Positions 35,001-47,026 of a stretch of DNA of 64,000 bases are shown in pieces. The position numbers were made by a program, and so were the translations under genes. The DNA is taken from positions 317,501 to 381,500 of the forward strand of contig LR746265.1 of NCBI GenBank assembly GCA_902729315.2. Direction: 5' to 3'. The notes below the pieces were generated by a model, which made no database searches, was not told the DNA's origin, and saw nothing but the letters and a program-made list of their open reading frames with translations. Positions within the stretch are counted from its first letter, which is position 1. The number at the start of each line of letters is the position of its first letter. Origin of the DNA: Spirodela intermedia (Eukaryota; Streptophyta; Magnoliopsida; Alismatales; Araceae).

Positions 35001-36506
35001 TTGTTGATGACTCGCAATTTTAGTTCATCCAAGACTTTGCCTTAATTAATTCTAGAATTCATTAGTATGGGAGCCTACGTGGGGGAATTAGGGATACCCA
35101 GGGTTTACAAGTGAGAAGGTTCTTCATCATCACATGAAACGGAGAGAAAAGACTGAAACCAATAGAACTTACACTAATGAACTTCCTGAGAAACGCTTGG
35201 GGATTTTTCATCAAACTGTTGGATTAACCCAAACAACATAAATATTTTTCTCCCTTCTTGTACCTTTTAATTTTTTTTCTTAACTTAAATTTTAAATCTT
35301 CATTTCGCCTGGCTCACCAGTATTGCCAAGGCATGTGGCCACAGCAAGTATTCTCTTTCTTCACCATCTGATTACCTCGGTCATCAAACAACTGCATAGA
35401 CTCTCTCTTAAAACGATGCTTCTTTTTTGACATAATTTTATTGCTTCTTGACATAATGTTACTCAGTGATAATATTCCTCTTTTTTCCATCGTATACCCT
35501 ATCTTAGTACATCGAAATGTTATCTTAGTATATTTCCTCTTTTGATGCCATGCATTATCCGTAAGTAAAATTCATTTTCCTATCCAGAATTTCAATTAGC
35601 TCAACATCTAAAATTTTTCAGATATCTCGTTAGGAACTATCACTAGTTTTCTACATAAATAAAATGAATTGAAGAAAAAACTATGAAATATGTAGAATAA
35701 AATTACCGTTGGACGTGGCAACGGTAGATACAGATATTAGAAAACGCATCAACAGTCTCCAACAAATTTTGAAATGGCACAAGAAAACATGCCAATGATA
35801 AATGTAGAAACTCATGCTAGTGTTACTCGGTGCTGACTACTACAGTATTATCAGCCATTTGATTCCTCCCAACAATAAAAAGAAAAAGAATGATAAAAGA
35901 AACGGCACGAAAATACTGAAAAGCATTTCGACGACAATTTTCCAGTTTGCCACAGTACCAGACTCATTCTGAAACATTTTATTTCTCAGAATGCATAATC
36001 GACTTCGTGTCATCATGGAAGATCAAGAGACATCTGACATAAAAATGAAAGAATGAATGGTTCCACATTTATCAAAGAATCAGTTGCAGTGGATTATAAG
36101 GCATTGAGGCGTGAAATCATAATGAAAAGCCACCAGCTTATGATCTACCCTCATACTGAAATTCGTTTGTTGAAAGAAGAGATCACCCAAAAGGGGAGCT
36201 GCACATTCGAAGACGACGAGCACGCAATTGAAGCAAGCTTAACTATTCCAAATTTCCAAGGAAGTAACGGCTGTAAATAATAAAACGAGCAGCAGACGTG
36301 TTCCAACCAAATGAAGCGTTCAAAAATGAGAGCAATACAGACCTCCCCACTGAACCTTCAAAGGAACTAAAATCTAGGAAAAGAGAATTATTTCCCGAAC
36401 AGACGGAAAAACCACGAGGCCACATGGCGTGTCTATCTACATGCACAGTCAGATACCTAGCCAGATGCCTCAAGCAAGCAACCCTAGCTTCTAGGATCCG
36501 CATCAT
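32054..36506 (-). CDS. Unrecognised spliced open frame upstream of RMD5 (tentative gene model)
   Basis: I do not recognise a family. Four exon-like segments with splice-like ends lie on the minus strand: d 36506-36457 (start MMRILEARV), c 34059-33957 (contains RCAACEKKSGHPFLYELA, a possible CxxC metal site), a 33352-33241 (contains GVHRLMKSKAENNS) and b 32316-32210 (contains LLGRCWHKNLMSLPADSEK). The d-to-c and c-to-a junctions agree in phase. The a-to-b junction does not, so an exon is missed or a boundary is wrong. If b joins the acceptor at 32,075, the frame ends at TAA 32056-32054, only 13 bases before the RMD5 ATG. The segments could instead be untranslated RMD5 exons, or part of a pseudogene. 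The intron between c and a contains a partial copy of exon a on the other strand. Confidence 0.35.
33207..33616. repeat. Inverted partial copy of an exon-like segment, with a direct repeat beside it
   Basis: The reverse complement of about 33,250-33,340 matches the plus strand at about 33,525-33,616, including a 21-base identical core (positions 33,574-33,594) and flanking aggaagatattag. Independently, tctacttt(a/t)tagtgtaca at 33,207 recurs in direct orientation at 33,478. The plus-strand copy would read EDIREMVKTG...GVHRLMKRK before a stop, against EDISKMPTIEG...GVHRLMKSK on the minus strand. A transcript covering both arms could fold into an imperfect hairpin with a loop of about 185 bases. 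Confidence 0.8.
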
Positions 36507-37416
36507 CGCAGAAAGCCAAATGAGGGAGACATGGAATTATATCTTAAAAAATTAAAAAAATTAATACGAGATGAGAAGAATATCTCGATTTGGAGGCTGA
36601 GGGAGTGCAGGCCGGAGACGAGCAAATTCGTGGTCACGGAGACGGATCGATCGGGGGATGAGCAAACCAACGGAGGAAAAAAGGCACAAGAGAATTCAGT
36701 CAAGGAGCAGACCTGGTCAGCAGCAGCGGCAGCTCTCCTGATCCCTCGAGCTCGCTCTCCAAACCGCCGGTGTCCTCAAGATCCGCTTCTCTGTATCTCC
36801 CTCTTTCCCCCTCTGCCCCTCTCCCCCGCTGCGATAATGCCAACCAACTCAATTCTTTAACAGGATCTAATTAATGGTAAAGGATACTTAAACATTTTCC
36901 GTTAAAAGGATAGACTTCGAGATGGGCGGTTTTTATTTTTCTATGGAAATATTTTTAGAGGAATATGTACTGTGAGCCCTTGTAATTTCTTGAGTTTCAA
37001 AATATCTGTATAAAGTTTTATATTTCGCAGCCACTCCACAGTGTTGACCGAGTTCTGTCAGCAGGTCCACAATCAGATACTAATGCAAATTAGTGATTAA
37101 TTGTTGTAGTATTTGTAAACTTTAGTCCAGACACGTGGCTGATCTTCAATGGTGGGAGCCTTACGACTGTGGATCCGATAAGTGTTGTTTATTGGTTCGG
37201 ATCCATTACCGATTAGTCCAGGGAAACCGCTGGCGGCGAGCGTGGGAAGTATATATACGCGATCCACCAATTTCCCCCTTTCCCCCGTTGTCTTCCGTTC
37301 GGTCGTCACCTGATCCTTCTCTCGTCCTCACCGGCAACGGCAACTTAGGGTTTCTTTGCTCCCCCTCGGGCCTCGGGTTTCTTTCCTCTCCCTCTGCTTC
37401 CTCGTCGGCCTGCACG
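36507..37416. other. Intergenic region upstream of SLU7
   Basis: No gene is seen. It contains a pyrimidine-rich plus-strand stretch at 36,780-36,830 and the SLU7 promoter and leader from about 37,200. Open frames at 36,531-36,860 and 36,503-36,703 have no recognised similarity; the latter would lie in the leader of the tentative minus-strand model. Confidence 0.5.
37250..37257 (+). promoter_or_regulatory. Probable TATA box of SLU7
   Basis: TATATATA lies 160 bases upstream of the SLU7 start codon. The intervening sequence is a pyrimidine-rich leader (ctccctctgcttcctcgtc type), as expected for a plant 5' UTR. Confidence 0.55.
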
Positions 37417-40400
37417 ATGGCGACAGCTTCAGGTGCGAAACTTGAGATTCTCTTTTCGACATTTCTGTCAGTTTTTGGCGGAATGAAACTCAACTTTGCC
37501 ATCGCCACTTCGTTAATGTTATCCAATAATTGTCGCTGATTTTCATATTTATCTCTCTTGGATTAAACGTACGGTGGATGGTTGCCCGGGGTTCTTGGGG
37601 AATCCTCGTGTTTCCGATCTGGTTCCACTTTTTCATCCCCCATGCGGCTGCGACAGCTGCTTAAGGGTTCTGATTTTTTTCCAATGCGACTGGGGGTGAT
37701 GATTTGATAATCCTCTCTGTTGAGGATATGTTCCATAGGCCAGAGAATGCCTTCAACTTGTGACTTTGTGATGTGTCCCTTTCTCTAGGTTTTCTCACCT
37801 ATTTCTTTCAGGATCGTTCCTCCTAACTTTCGTTTTTATTTGCTTTCAGTTGCATTTAAATCACGAGAGGACCATCGGAAACAATTGGAACTTGAGGAGG
37901 CTCGTAAGGCTGGGCTTGCTCCAGCTGAGGTTGATGAAGATGGAAAAGAGATTAACCCTCATATCCCGCAGTATATGTCATCGGCCCCTTGGTACCTTAA
38001 TGCTGAGAGACCAGTGAGTTTCACCTAAAGCGTTTGAAGATTCTCTTCTCACATTGTGCCGTCATTATTTATTTACTGACGATCGATTTTCCTCTTAATG
38101 TTTCCAGAGTTTAAAACATCAAAGAAAATGGAAATCAGATCCAAATTACACGAAATCGTGGTATGACAGAGGTGCAAAAATTTTTCAGGCTGATCGATAC
38201 AGAAAGGGTGCTTGCGAAAAGTAAGTTGCTGCTCGTATTTTAGATGATATTTTTTTCCTCACTTTCCCAATTTTAGCTGAAGAATTCATTTTGAACCTAG
38301 ACGGCCTATAATGAACATCATCAGCTCTTTCTTCCCTCATTTCACAGCGGTACACCTGGATTTTTTTAATTTATTGAAATAAGGGTAATCAGTTTATTTT
38401 TTCTCTCCCTTATGTGCTGATCGCTAGTATTTCTAGTACGTCCAGTACTTGCGCTAAAAAAGCATGTTAGATGACTTATCTCTGCTAAGCTTTCCTGGGG
38501 AAGTTCTGTTTGATTGTGACTAGTTTTATTCGTATGTTATTACAGTTGTGGGGCAATGACACATGACTTAAAATCGTGCATGGAGAGGCCACGAAAGACG
38601 GGAGCGAAATGGACAAATAAGCACATTGCTCCTGACGAAAAGATTGAAACTTTTGAGCTTGACTATGATGGGAAGCGTGATCGTTGGAATGGTTATGATC
38701 CATCTGGTTATGCTCATGTAATAGAGAGATATGAAGCAAGAGATGAAGCTAGGAGAAAGTTTCTTAAGGAGGAACAGTTGAAAAAACTAGAGTCAAAGAA
38801 CATCAACAAAGATGATAAGAATGAGGGTAGTGAAGGTGATGAAGACGAAGACGAGGACGACGATGATCTCAGGGTGGACGAAGCGAAGGTTGATGAGAGC
38901 AAACAGATGGATTTTGCCAAGGTTGAGAAGCGTGTACGCACTACAGGCGGTGGGAGCACCGGAACTGTCAGGTAGTCTATTGGATTCTTTGTTTTTTTAT
39001 GTTCTTCGGCTCACAAGTCTTTGGATATTGGTACTCTGTGCCTGCGTGCACTTAGAATCATGTTGTATCTTGGGATTGTGTCTGATTTACCTTCATGTGC
39101 TTATTCTTAACTGGATATTTTTTACAGGAATTTGCGTATTCGAGAAGACACAGCGAAGTATCTTCTGAATTTGGACGTCAACTCTGCATACTATGATCCT
39201 AAAACTCGTTCAATGAGAGAAGATCCTCTCCCAGATACGGATCCGAATGAGAAATTCTACGTGGTAAGCGATTGACACGACCTTCCGTAATTTAAACAAG
39301 ATAAAATGAGAAGGCTTTCTGATATTGCGATTACTCTGTTTCATATGGCATCATGCTTGATATTCTTTTAGTTGCTTATTTAGGCTTTTGATGTTCTCTA
39401 GGGTGATAACCAACACAGAACTAGCGGACAAGCATTGGACTTTAAACAGCTTAACATACATGCCTGGGAAGCTTTTGAGAAAGGACAGGATATTCACATG
39501 CAGGCTGCTCCCTCACAAGCTGAACTTCTATTCAAAAATTATAAAGTGGTAAAGGAGAAGTTGAAGTCTCAAACAAAGGAGAGCATCATGGAGAAGTACG
39601 GGAATGCTGCCTCTGAAGAGCCACTTCCCAGGGAGCTTCTCCTTGGCCAAAGTGAGAGAGAGGTTGAATACGATCGTGCTGGTAGAATAATAAAGGGACA
39701 GGTAGAGTGTTCTTTACTTATTTTTCTATTATTTAACGGGTGACGCATGGCCCCTCGAATTTTGGATATCCCCTTAAGTTTAGTAACTCCACAAAAACAT
39801 CACCTGATTCTTGACATTTTTCAGGAGGCGGCACTTCCCAAGAGCAAATACGAGGAAGACGTGTTCATAAATAATCACACTAGCATTTGGGGTTCCTGGT
39901 GGAAGGATCACCAGTGGGGTTACAAGTGCTGCAAACAAACAATTCGCAATAGCTATTGCACTGGCTCAGCTGGTATTGAGGCTGCTGAAGCTGCTGCGGA
40001 TCTGATGAGGGCCAACATGGCACGGAAAGAGGCAGCTGGTGGTAAGTGGAGAGATCATAGATCATCAGCTTCTGCACGTTTGATCTTGCAAGCTTTCAAC
40101 ATTGCTTTCGATTTTCTGCTCCCTCCCCCCATCATCTTCCAACGCCGTAGAGATTCCAACGTTCATCACTTCAATGCAGATGAACCCGTTGCTAGAGAGG
40201 AGAAGCAGCTTGCTACTTGGGGAACTGATGTCCCAGCTGACTTGGTGCTCGATAAGAAGTTGCTTGCCGAAGCTCTAAAGAAGGTTGGCCCTCACTCTCT
40301 CTTCTTCCTCCTCCCTTTCCTCAGTGGACTGTAGTTGCTGACCCGTGCTCCTTTGTGTGCTTGAAGGAGGACGAGAGAAAGAAGGAGGAAAGGGACGAAA

Positions 40401-40594
40401 GGAAGCGGAAATACAACGTGAAGTGGAACGACGAGGTACGCAAATCTCGCAGCATACCGCCGGATTTTTCTCATCGCCTGGTCTCTCACCCTCCTCCCTC
40501 CCTCATTTTCTCACAGGTTACCGCCGAAGACATGGAGGCGTACCGTATGAAGAGGTCGCATCACGAGGACCCGATGAAAGACTTCCTCCACTAG
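37417..40594 (+). CDS. SLU7: Pre-mRNA-splicing factor SLU7
   Basis: Ten exons encode 540 residues: 37417-37432, 37850-38013, 38108-38220, 38546-38971, 39128-39263, 39402-39701, 39825-40041, 40180-40283, 40367-40435, 40517-40594. All junctions are GT-AG and phase-consistent. SLU7 acts in the spliceosome at the second catalytic step and in 3' splice-site choice. Visible landmarks are the start [30 protein letters not shown], the CCHC zinc knuckle split over exons 3 and 4 ([15 protein letters not shown]), a highly acidic stretch in exon 4, and [20 protein letters not shown]. Further landmarks are [20 protein letters not shown] and the C-terminus [11 protein letters not shown]. Length matches plant SLU7. 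The first exon is only 16 nt. An alternative acceptor for exon 8 at 40,151 would put the wrong frame in place and was rejected. Confidence 0.97.
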
Positions 40595-41019
40595 CTTCAT
40601 TTGATGAGACTTCCCATGAGGTACCGTCCTGTATATATAGTAACCCTGCAACGTTAGGAGGCCATCAGAACAAGTGTGCACCTCATCTCTCTCTCTCTTT
40701 CTGGGTTTCATCTTCGTCATGTGCTCCCAGTGCCGCGGTATGAATAAGATCTACTACTCTGGAAAGGTTCATCAAACGGGTGAACTGGCCTTTGGTTGCT
40801 CAGGTGTTGTAATCGGTGACCTTCCCGTTCATGAGATGAACGATGGATTCTAGTTTGACATAGAGTGAGATGGTTATAAAGCATGAATTTGTGTACATGG
40901 ACAACCTGACCCCCAGGTCCGAAGTAAGTGCCGTGTGAAGGGTTGGTTTTTATTCCATTTTTGGAGGATATTTGTTCTATGAGGAATGAGACAACTTGGC
41001 CTCTCTCTCTCTCGCTCGC

Positions 41020-41056
<37 letters not shown>

Positions 41057-41486
41057 CCCTAAATTAAAAATAATTATTTAGAAGTAAATTCGATGAAATT
41101 CGATTAACGGAAGGCGGACCACACGTTTTTTAAATTTTAAATCAGTTGTTGGATTTATCGTTTTATATAATTTTTTTCTACGGAAGTGGAGCTCATTAAG
41201 TGTGGTTTTGGTAGATAACACGTCGAATGATAATTTTTCGACTCGCCATTCGCCCTGACCGGAGGGCGGAGCGTTGACGTTTTAGTGTCCAAGTCAAAGT
41301 CCTTGTGTTGGGAGTGTGATGCATGTGCAGCGGAGGAGGGGTTTCGCGTGACGATATGATCAGGGAGCAGCAGGCATGCCGCAGCGCTTTATTTCTCCCG
41401 GAGGAAGGTGAAGAAAGGAAACAAGGGTAAGGGGCGGAGATCGGCGGCACTGTGGCGCCGGCGAGTTCTATCTGGCAGCAGCTCTC
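40595..41486. other. Convergent 3' flanks of SLU7 and the 11S globulin
   Basis: No gene is seen between the two stop codons. A compound microsatellite (CT, then GT, then AT) lies at about 41,001-41,055. Sequence either side is presumably 3' untranslated and spacer. Confidence 0.7.
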
Positions 41487-43167
41487 TCACTGCGAGGCCC
41501 TCCTCGCACGGAGGAGTAAGGTCTCGTCGTCTCGGTCGAACTTGATGCGCCTCACCTCCTGCTCGGAGATGCGATAGGAGTTGGCCAGCACGCCGATGGG
41601 GATCCCCCGCAAGACGGATGTCTTGCCGGCGAGTGGGCTGACCATGGCGTTGTCGTTGGTCTTGAACGCCACCCACTCGAACTCTTCATCCTCAGTGGCC
41701 TGCTTCACCACGGCGTTCCCCTGCGGCACTACCAGGATCTGTCCGCGGCGGAGGTTGCCGTCGAAGAGGGGCCGCTGCCCGGCGCCGGAGATCTGCACGC
41801 GGGCGGTGCCGCGGATCACGTAGATGACGCTGTGGGCGTTGATGTGCCACAGTGGAGCGATAATGGCGTTCTGCGACGCAAAGCGAGAGAGGAATTAGCT
41901 TATGGGGGCCGTATTAAGAGAAGGGAAGGGATTCGTTTTCAGCTAACCCGGCGGAGATGGCCCCTCTCGGCGCTCAGGCGGAGGAGCCTGAGGACTGGGA
42001 GCTTCTGGCTGTTGAGGGTGGTGAGGTGACCTCCTTGCCGTGAGTAGATGTCGAACTTGGCGGGGTCGGCGATGTTCTCGTCCAGCCTCAAGTTGCAGAG
42101 CGTCTCCTCGAGGCCGTTGTCCTCTTGCTCCTCCCTCTCCGCTTCCCTCTCGTAGCGGGGGGCAGCCAACTGGAGCCCCCTCTCCACTCGGATGATACTT
42201 CCCCTCTTGTCGTTTTCGCTCTTGAGCTTCCTCACCACTTCGCGGCTCACGCCGAGGGCCTCGCTCAGGATCTCGTCGTCGAAGCCACCGAAGATGTTGC
42301 CGCCGCCGGAGCTCTCCTCCTCCGCGCCGCGTTCCCTCTGCCACCCTTCTCTCTGCTGTCGTCCCGCCAGGAACGATCTCTGATAGCACAGCACACAAAT
42401 GCGAAAGCGAGACGATGATTTGGATCATCAAACGGCAACAAGATCCAGAGAAGATGACTCGGATTCTTACTCTGGGGTTGCGGTCGAGCTGGTTGGCATC
42501 GTTGGCGGCGTCGAAGATGGCGACGGCGATGAAGGGGGTCTCACCGTTGTTGTACCACCAGTGGGCGACCCCTGCGGGCAAGGCGAGGATGTCCCCCTGT
42601 CGGAAGCGCCGGATCTTCTGGTGCTGTTCCCGGGACGACTGCTCGCCGTGGGGGTCCTCTCTTCTCCCTCGCCGCTGGCTCTGCTCGAAGGAGTGGAACG
42701 TCTCGGGGCAGCCGGGGATGACGACGCCGCTAATACCAGAGCCTGCGCATGAAGCAGAGAGATTACTACCTTAGATGCAAGGAAGAAGAATGTTCAGGGC
42801 TTAGGGTTTTGGAAGGGATGCCTTGGACGACGTAGACGAGACTCGGGGAGTTGGAGAACTCCGGCAGGAGGAGCCCCCGTGGCTCGATGGTGTGGCGGAC
42901 GGCGGCGACGCCGGCGCAATCAAACTGCTGGTCGGCATTGTTCCAGTACTCGCTCACGCCGGCCTCGGACTCGACGCGGCGGTGGGCATCCTGCGCCCGG
43001 AGGTTCTCCAGTCGGCACTTGCTCTGGTCTCCCAGCCTCCGTTGCGCTCCCCGGAAAGGGGCCTGCTCCAAGTATGTCTGGGCCAGAGACTCATGGCACA
43101 GAAGCCATAGACAGAGAACCAAGCTTCCGAGCAGAGAGACGTTCCCCTTCTCTCCAGCCATGGCCAT
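41487..43167 (-). CDS. 11S seed storage globulin (legumin-type bicupin)
   Basis: Four exons, 43167-42822, 42742-42471, 42379-41948 and 41870-41487, encode 477 residues. 11S globulins are made in developing seeds, pass through the secretory pathway and are stored as hexamers in protein-storage vacuoles. A signal peptide is visible (SLLGSLVLCLWLLCHESLAQ). Cupin 1 contains the disulfide cysteines (SKCRLEN, FDCAGVAAVRH, PGCPETF) and LPAGVAHWWYNNG. The Asn-Gly processing site NGLEETLC, cut by vacuolar processing enzyme, separates the acidic and basic chains. Cupin 2 contains IIAPLWHINAHSVIYV. The four-exon layout is the ancestral legumin structure, and the variable region is short. Intron 1 appears to begin with GC rather than GT. 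An ATG at 43,161 is an alternative start, two codons shorter. Confidence 0.95.
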
Positions 43168-43220
43168 CACTCAAACCCAGGCTCCGCCGATGTGCCCCTA
43201 CCGGAAGAGGGAGAGGAAAG

Positions 43221-43230
43221 GTATTTATAG
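43221..43230 (-). promoter_or_regulatory. TATA box of the 11S globulin gene
   Basis: On the minus strand this reads CTATAAATAC, a near-consensus TATA box 54 bases upstream of the 11S start codon. It implies a short leader, as is usual for legumin genes. Confidence 0.75.
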
Positions 43231-43355
43231 GGAAGAGAGGGGAAGGAAAGTTTGTGTGACAGATGCCGGCGGAGTTCTCCATGGCGATCGAACGCCCCAT
43301 CGTGCCGCCGCGTAGAGGACCACTCGACACCGCTGGGGCGCCGCGTGACCACTGC

Positions 43356-43361
43356 TGCATG
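43356..43361 (-). promoter_or_regulatory. RY core (CATGCA) in the 11S promoter
   Basis: CATGCA on the minus strand lies about 125 bases upstream of the TATA box. RY elements are the B3-factor (ABI3/FUS3/LEC2) sites that define legumin promoters. A six-base motif can occur by chance; position and gene identity raise its weight. Confidence 0.5.
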
Positions 43362-43372
43362 GCGCTCTATGG

Positions 43373-43378
43373 ACGTGG
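43373..43378. promoter_or_regulatory. ACGT core (ACGTGG) next to the RY motif
   Basis: An ABRE/G-box-like ACGT core lies 12 bases from the RY core, between the 11S and aldo-keto reductase genes. Coupled RY and ACGT motifs, bound by B3 and bZIP factors, are known in seed storage protein promoters. Function here is inferred. Confidence 0.4.
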
Positions 43379-43644
43379 AGAAAGAGGAAGAAGATGACGG
43401 AAAGATATCGGATCGCGAGCGGGTCCGAAAATCGCGTTTCTGGTGCGGGGCCATTTACTTAGAGTGGGGCCCACACCAGAGATCGCACGGTTGACCGTTC
43501 GTATCATCAGGTGGAGAGCAAATGGGGGGGCCGATGAGGATATTTGAGTAATGTTGATGAATTATGAGGGTATGAATGTAATGGGGGTAACGGCTTCGCG
43601 TTATCATCTTCCCCGTTCGACGGGACACGGTCGGAGAGGCAGGA

Positions 43645-46598
43645 ATGGCTTCGTTCTGCGCGGCCCCTTCCTCCGCCGCCCTCCTCCACTGTAGTTTCCA
43701 CGTGGGGAGGCGGCGTTTGTCATGGAAGGGCTCCGGCGCCGGCAGCGGTCGCCGGAAGGTGGGCGCCGCCACGTCGACCGTGCGAGCAAAGCAGGGGGGG
43801 AGCGCGCTGCAGTATAAGAAGCTCGGGGACTCCGACCTCACCATTAGCGAAATCATGCTTGGAACGGTACGATTTTGCAGCTTGAATTGGAGGAACTCGG
43901 GTTTTCGTGATGCATCCGTTTTTTTTTTTTCTTGTTCTTTTTGATATACCGGTGACCGAAGTCTGGTTCGTCGGATTTTCTGGATTTATATCTCCGTATT
44001 GTGAAATGGAAGATCTCCTCGACCATCCGTTTCCTCTCTGGTAGACATATCCTGCACTATTCGACGCTCTTTTTTTTTTCTCTCGTGCGTTGCAGTTGAT
44101 CGATTTTGTGTGTCCCTCAGATGACATTTGGAGAGCAGAACACGGAGAAGGAGGCCCACGATATGCTTAGCTACGCTTTTGAAAATGGAATCAACTCCAT
44201 CGACACCTCAGAGGCTGTAAGTTCGAGCCGTCCACCGTAGCTTCTAGTTTCACCCCGTTACTATTTCCCATAATGTGTGAAACGAGGCCTTTGTTACCTC
44301 TAGCTCAGCTCAATTTCTCTGGGTTGAGCTTCTTCCACGTCCGTCATCAAGTTCTGTTGATTGTGCTTCATTGCCCTTCGTTCCTGCAACTGTCCTTCGT
44401 TTATCGGCAAGGATGTGGGCAACCGTGGCCCTTCAGCTTGTATAAGATGATACCTTCAACGTGCCAAACTCCTGAGATTCCAAGCTAAATGTAGCTGTGT
44501 CGACCATATCTGCAACCACGAAGGCCATTGACCATAATCTCTTTTGAGTTCAAATCTTTTGGTCGAAATTCTGATGTCTCATTGCCTCGTGGAAGCTTGT
44601 CTGTTGAAGCATAATCATTAGATAGCAAAATGCCGACAGTGAGTAGTTCTCCCAGATATTATAGCCAATGATTCATGCCAAATATCTGCAGTACCCAATT
44701 CCAATGAAGAAAGAGACGCAAGGAAGAACAGATCTCTATATCGGTAGGTGGATGAAGTCCATTCCCCGTGACAAGGTACGAGCAATTCGAATTTCACGCT
44801 TGTCTAGATTTTATTTTCATCGTCCCTCCGGTTTCCAAAACCACATTAGATTTTATCCATCTTCTTTCTGTTCATGCCGCGTACAGGTTATCTTGGCAAC
44901 AAAGGTCTGCGGATACTCAGAGCGAGCGTCCTACTGTCGTGATAATGCCAAAGTGTTGAGAGTCGATGCTGTTAACATTAAAGAGAGTGTAGAGAAGAGC
45001 CTCAAGAGGCTCGACACGGATTACATTGATTTATTGCAAATACACTGGTCAGTATGCTTGCCTGGTCATTTTATTTGGCAAGACTCAATCAAGTCTTACC
45101 ATTTCATATCTTCCCTTCAGACTATATGATCTCATAAATATGCGCCTAGGAAGTAAAAGCATGCTCTCTGATTGATTCGTCTCGCATTATCTTTGAGCCA
45201 CGAGTTCGTCTATTTCAATGCCATTCTGCAAGATTCGTCTTTTTTTCATACTTCCCTTGAGCGAAGCAATCTCATCATCAGTGTGACCCCTCTTCTGTTC
45301 CAATCTTATTTTTTGTTCTTTATCCGGTGGAAAGAAACGGGATCAAGAATATTCATCTCGCATAAACTCGATCGAGTTGAAATTTTCCCTCAGGCCAGAT
45401 CGTTACGTGCCATTGTTCGGTGAATTTTCGTACAATGCTTCGAAGTGGAGGGAGAGCATTCCCTTTAATGAGCAACTCAGGGCCTTTCAGGAGCTTATTG
45501 CAGAGGGAAAGGTCAGATTTCATGAACTTGAACCATCGAAAGAACTGTTCTTTCTAAATCTAGTAATCGGATGGCTTACCTTCCTATACCCATCTTGGCC
45601 TTCGATTCCAGGTACGCTACATTGGTGTCTCCAACGAGACTTCGTTTGGGGTGATGGAATTCGTCCATGCTGCCAAGAATGAAGGGCTGCCGAAGATCGT
45701 CAGCATTCAGAACAACTACAACCTGCTTGCTAGGTGCCCATTTGAAGGTACACGGAACCCTCCGGCATCATAAGATTCGACTTCAACTCTACCTCTTAGT
45801 TCACGTCGTGCCATCCTCCCTCCCACTGCTCGCATGGATATAATCCCCCACACCTGCTATTCATCAACAGTTGATCTCGTCGAAGTGTGCCATCCAAAGA
45901 ACTACAACATCGGATTGCTCGCCTACTCCCCACTGGCCGGGGGGACTCTCAGCGGGAAGTATCTGGACATAAACTATGAGGCCACACAGAGGTGCCGACT
46001 CAACCTCTTTCCGGGATATATGGAGAGGTACAACAAATCCTTGGCCAAGGTATGCTCCTCCTCCCTAGTTGACAGGCATTTTTATTAAATATATTTCGGA
46101 CGACAGCTGCCTAGTTTTCAATAGATGAGCCGTAGATTGTCTGCTCATCAAAAGTCAAAGCCAGCGGGTACAAGTCAAAATAGGATAAAGTAAACACACT
46201 GTAACCTTGGGCTTATTTCCAAGCCCTGAACCCCTAACTCCTGCTGTCAGGACATCCAGCTCAAGGATGGGGCCGTCTTGAATAAGACGCTTCTTTCTAG
46301 CTTAGGGAGAAAGAATGGCGGATATGGGGCCATCCATGACGAGATGCTTCTATTTCAGGAAACGACTGGCCTGTACTTTCAGCTGGCCAAGGAGCATGGG
46401 TTGACCCTCGTCCAGCTAGCCCTCGGCTTTACCCGAGACAGCCCGCACGTGGCCAGCTCTATCATCGGCGCCACCTCTGTTGGCCAGCTCAAGGAAGACA
46501 TCGATGCCTTTCTCTCGTCCCCACGCCCGCTTCCACCCGAGGTTCGTGAGGGCATCGAAGGCATCTTCAAGAGATACAAAGACCCAGCTTTTTTCTGA
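43645..46598 (+). CDS. Plastid-targeted aldo-keto reductase (Tas-like, At1g04420 type)
   Basis: Eight exons encode 411 residues: 43645-43866, 44121-44216, 44692-44775, 44887-45047, 45394-45511, 45612-45747, 45871-46049, 46359-46598. All are GT-AG and phase-consistent. About the first 55 residues are Ser/Ala/Arg-rich with few acids (MASFCAAPSSAALLHC...), like a chloroplast transit peptide. The catalytic tetrad of NAD(P)H-dependent aldo-keto reductases is present: Asp and Tyr in INSIDTSEAYPIPM (split over exons 2 and 3), Lys in VILATKVCG and His in DLLQIHW. The cofactor-phosphate region SSIIGATSVGQLKEDIDAF is also present. The physiological substrate of this subfamily is not established. It starts 477 bases from the divergent 11S gene. 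Confidence 0.95.
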
Positions 46599-46660
46599 GT
46601 AAATCCTCTTTCTGTGGGAGATGCCCACAATTTGCTGGTCCTTGACCTCACAGTTTCACT

Positions 46661-46735
<75 letters not shown>

Positions 46736-47026
46736 AGACACACTCTTTCTTTCTCATAAGGCTTCGTAGGCCATATTATTTGATTCAGTGTCTTGATGTA
46801 GTCCGCAAACGTAGCATTGCTAGCTAAAAGTAAACGCGGATGGACAATTTCACAGTGAAAGGTAGATTGGGAAGCCTTGGCTATGGATCTCCGGCCGTCA
46901 GCAGGAAAGCTCTCATTCGTCGGCGCCCCCGGGCAGCTGGTTGATTACTTTCTGCGCCCACGTGGGAGAACAAGAGGGTGAGGGAAGGTCAACCATGGCT
47001 GTGTTTGAGGAAAGCTAAGCTTTTAG
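46599..47026. other. Convergent spacer between aldo-keto reductase and threonine aldolase
   Basis: No gene is seen. A compound microsatellite, about 36 bp of CT then about 30 bp of CA (46,665-46,730), lies 67 bases after the reductase stop codon and is probably transcribed in its 3' UTR. Confidence 0.75.

Noticed and set aside
40152-40179. Earlier acceptor (ccgtag) for SLU7 exon 8
   Set aside because: It places the conserved [19 protein letters not shown] segment out of frame; the acceptor before 40,180 restores it.
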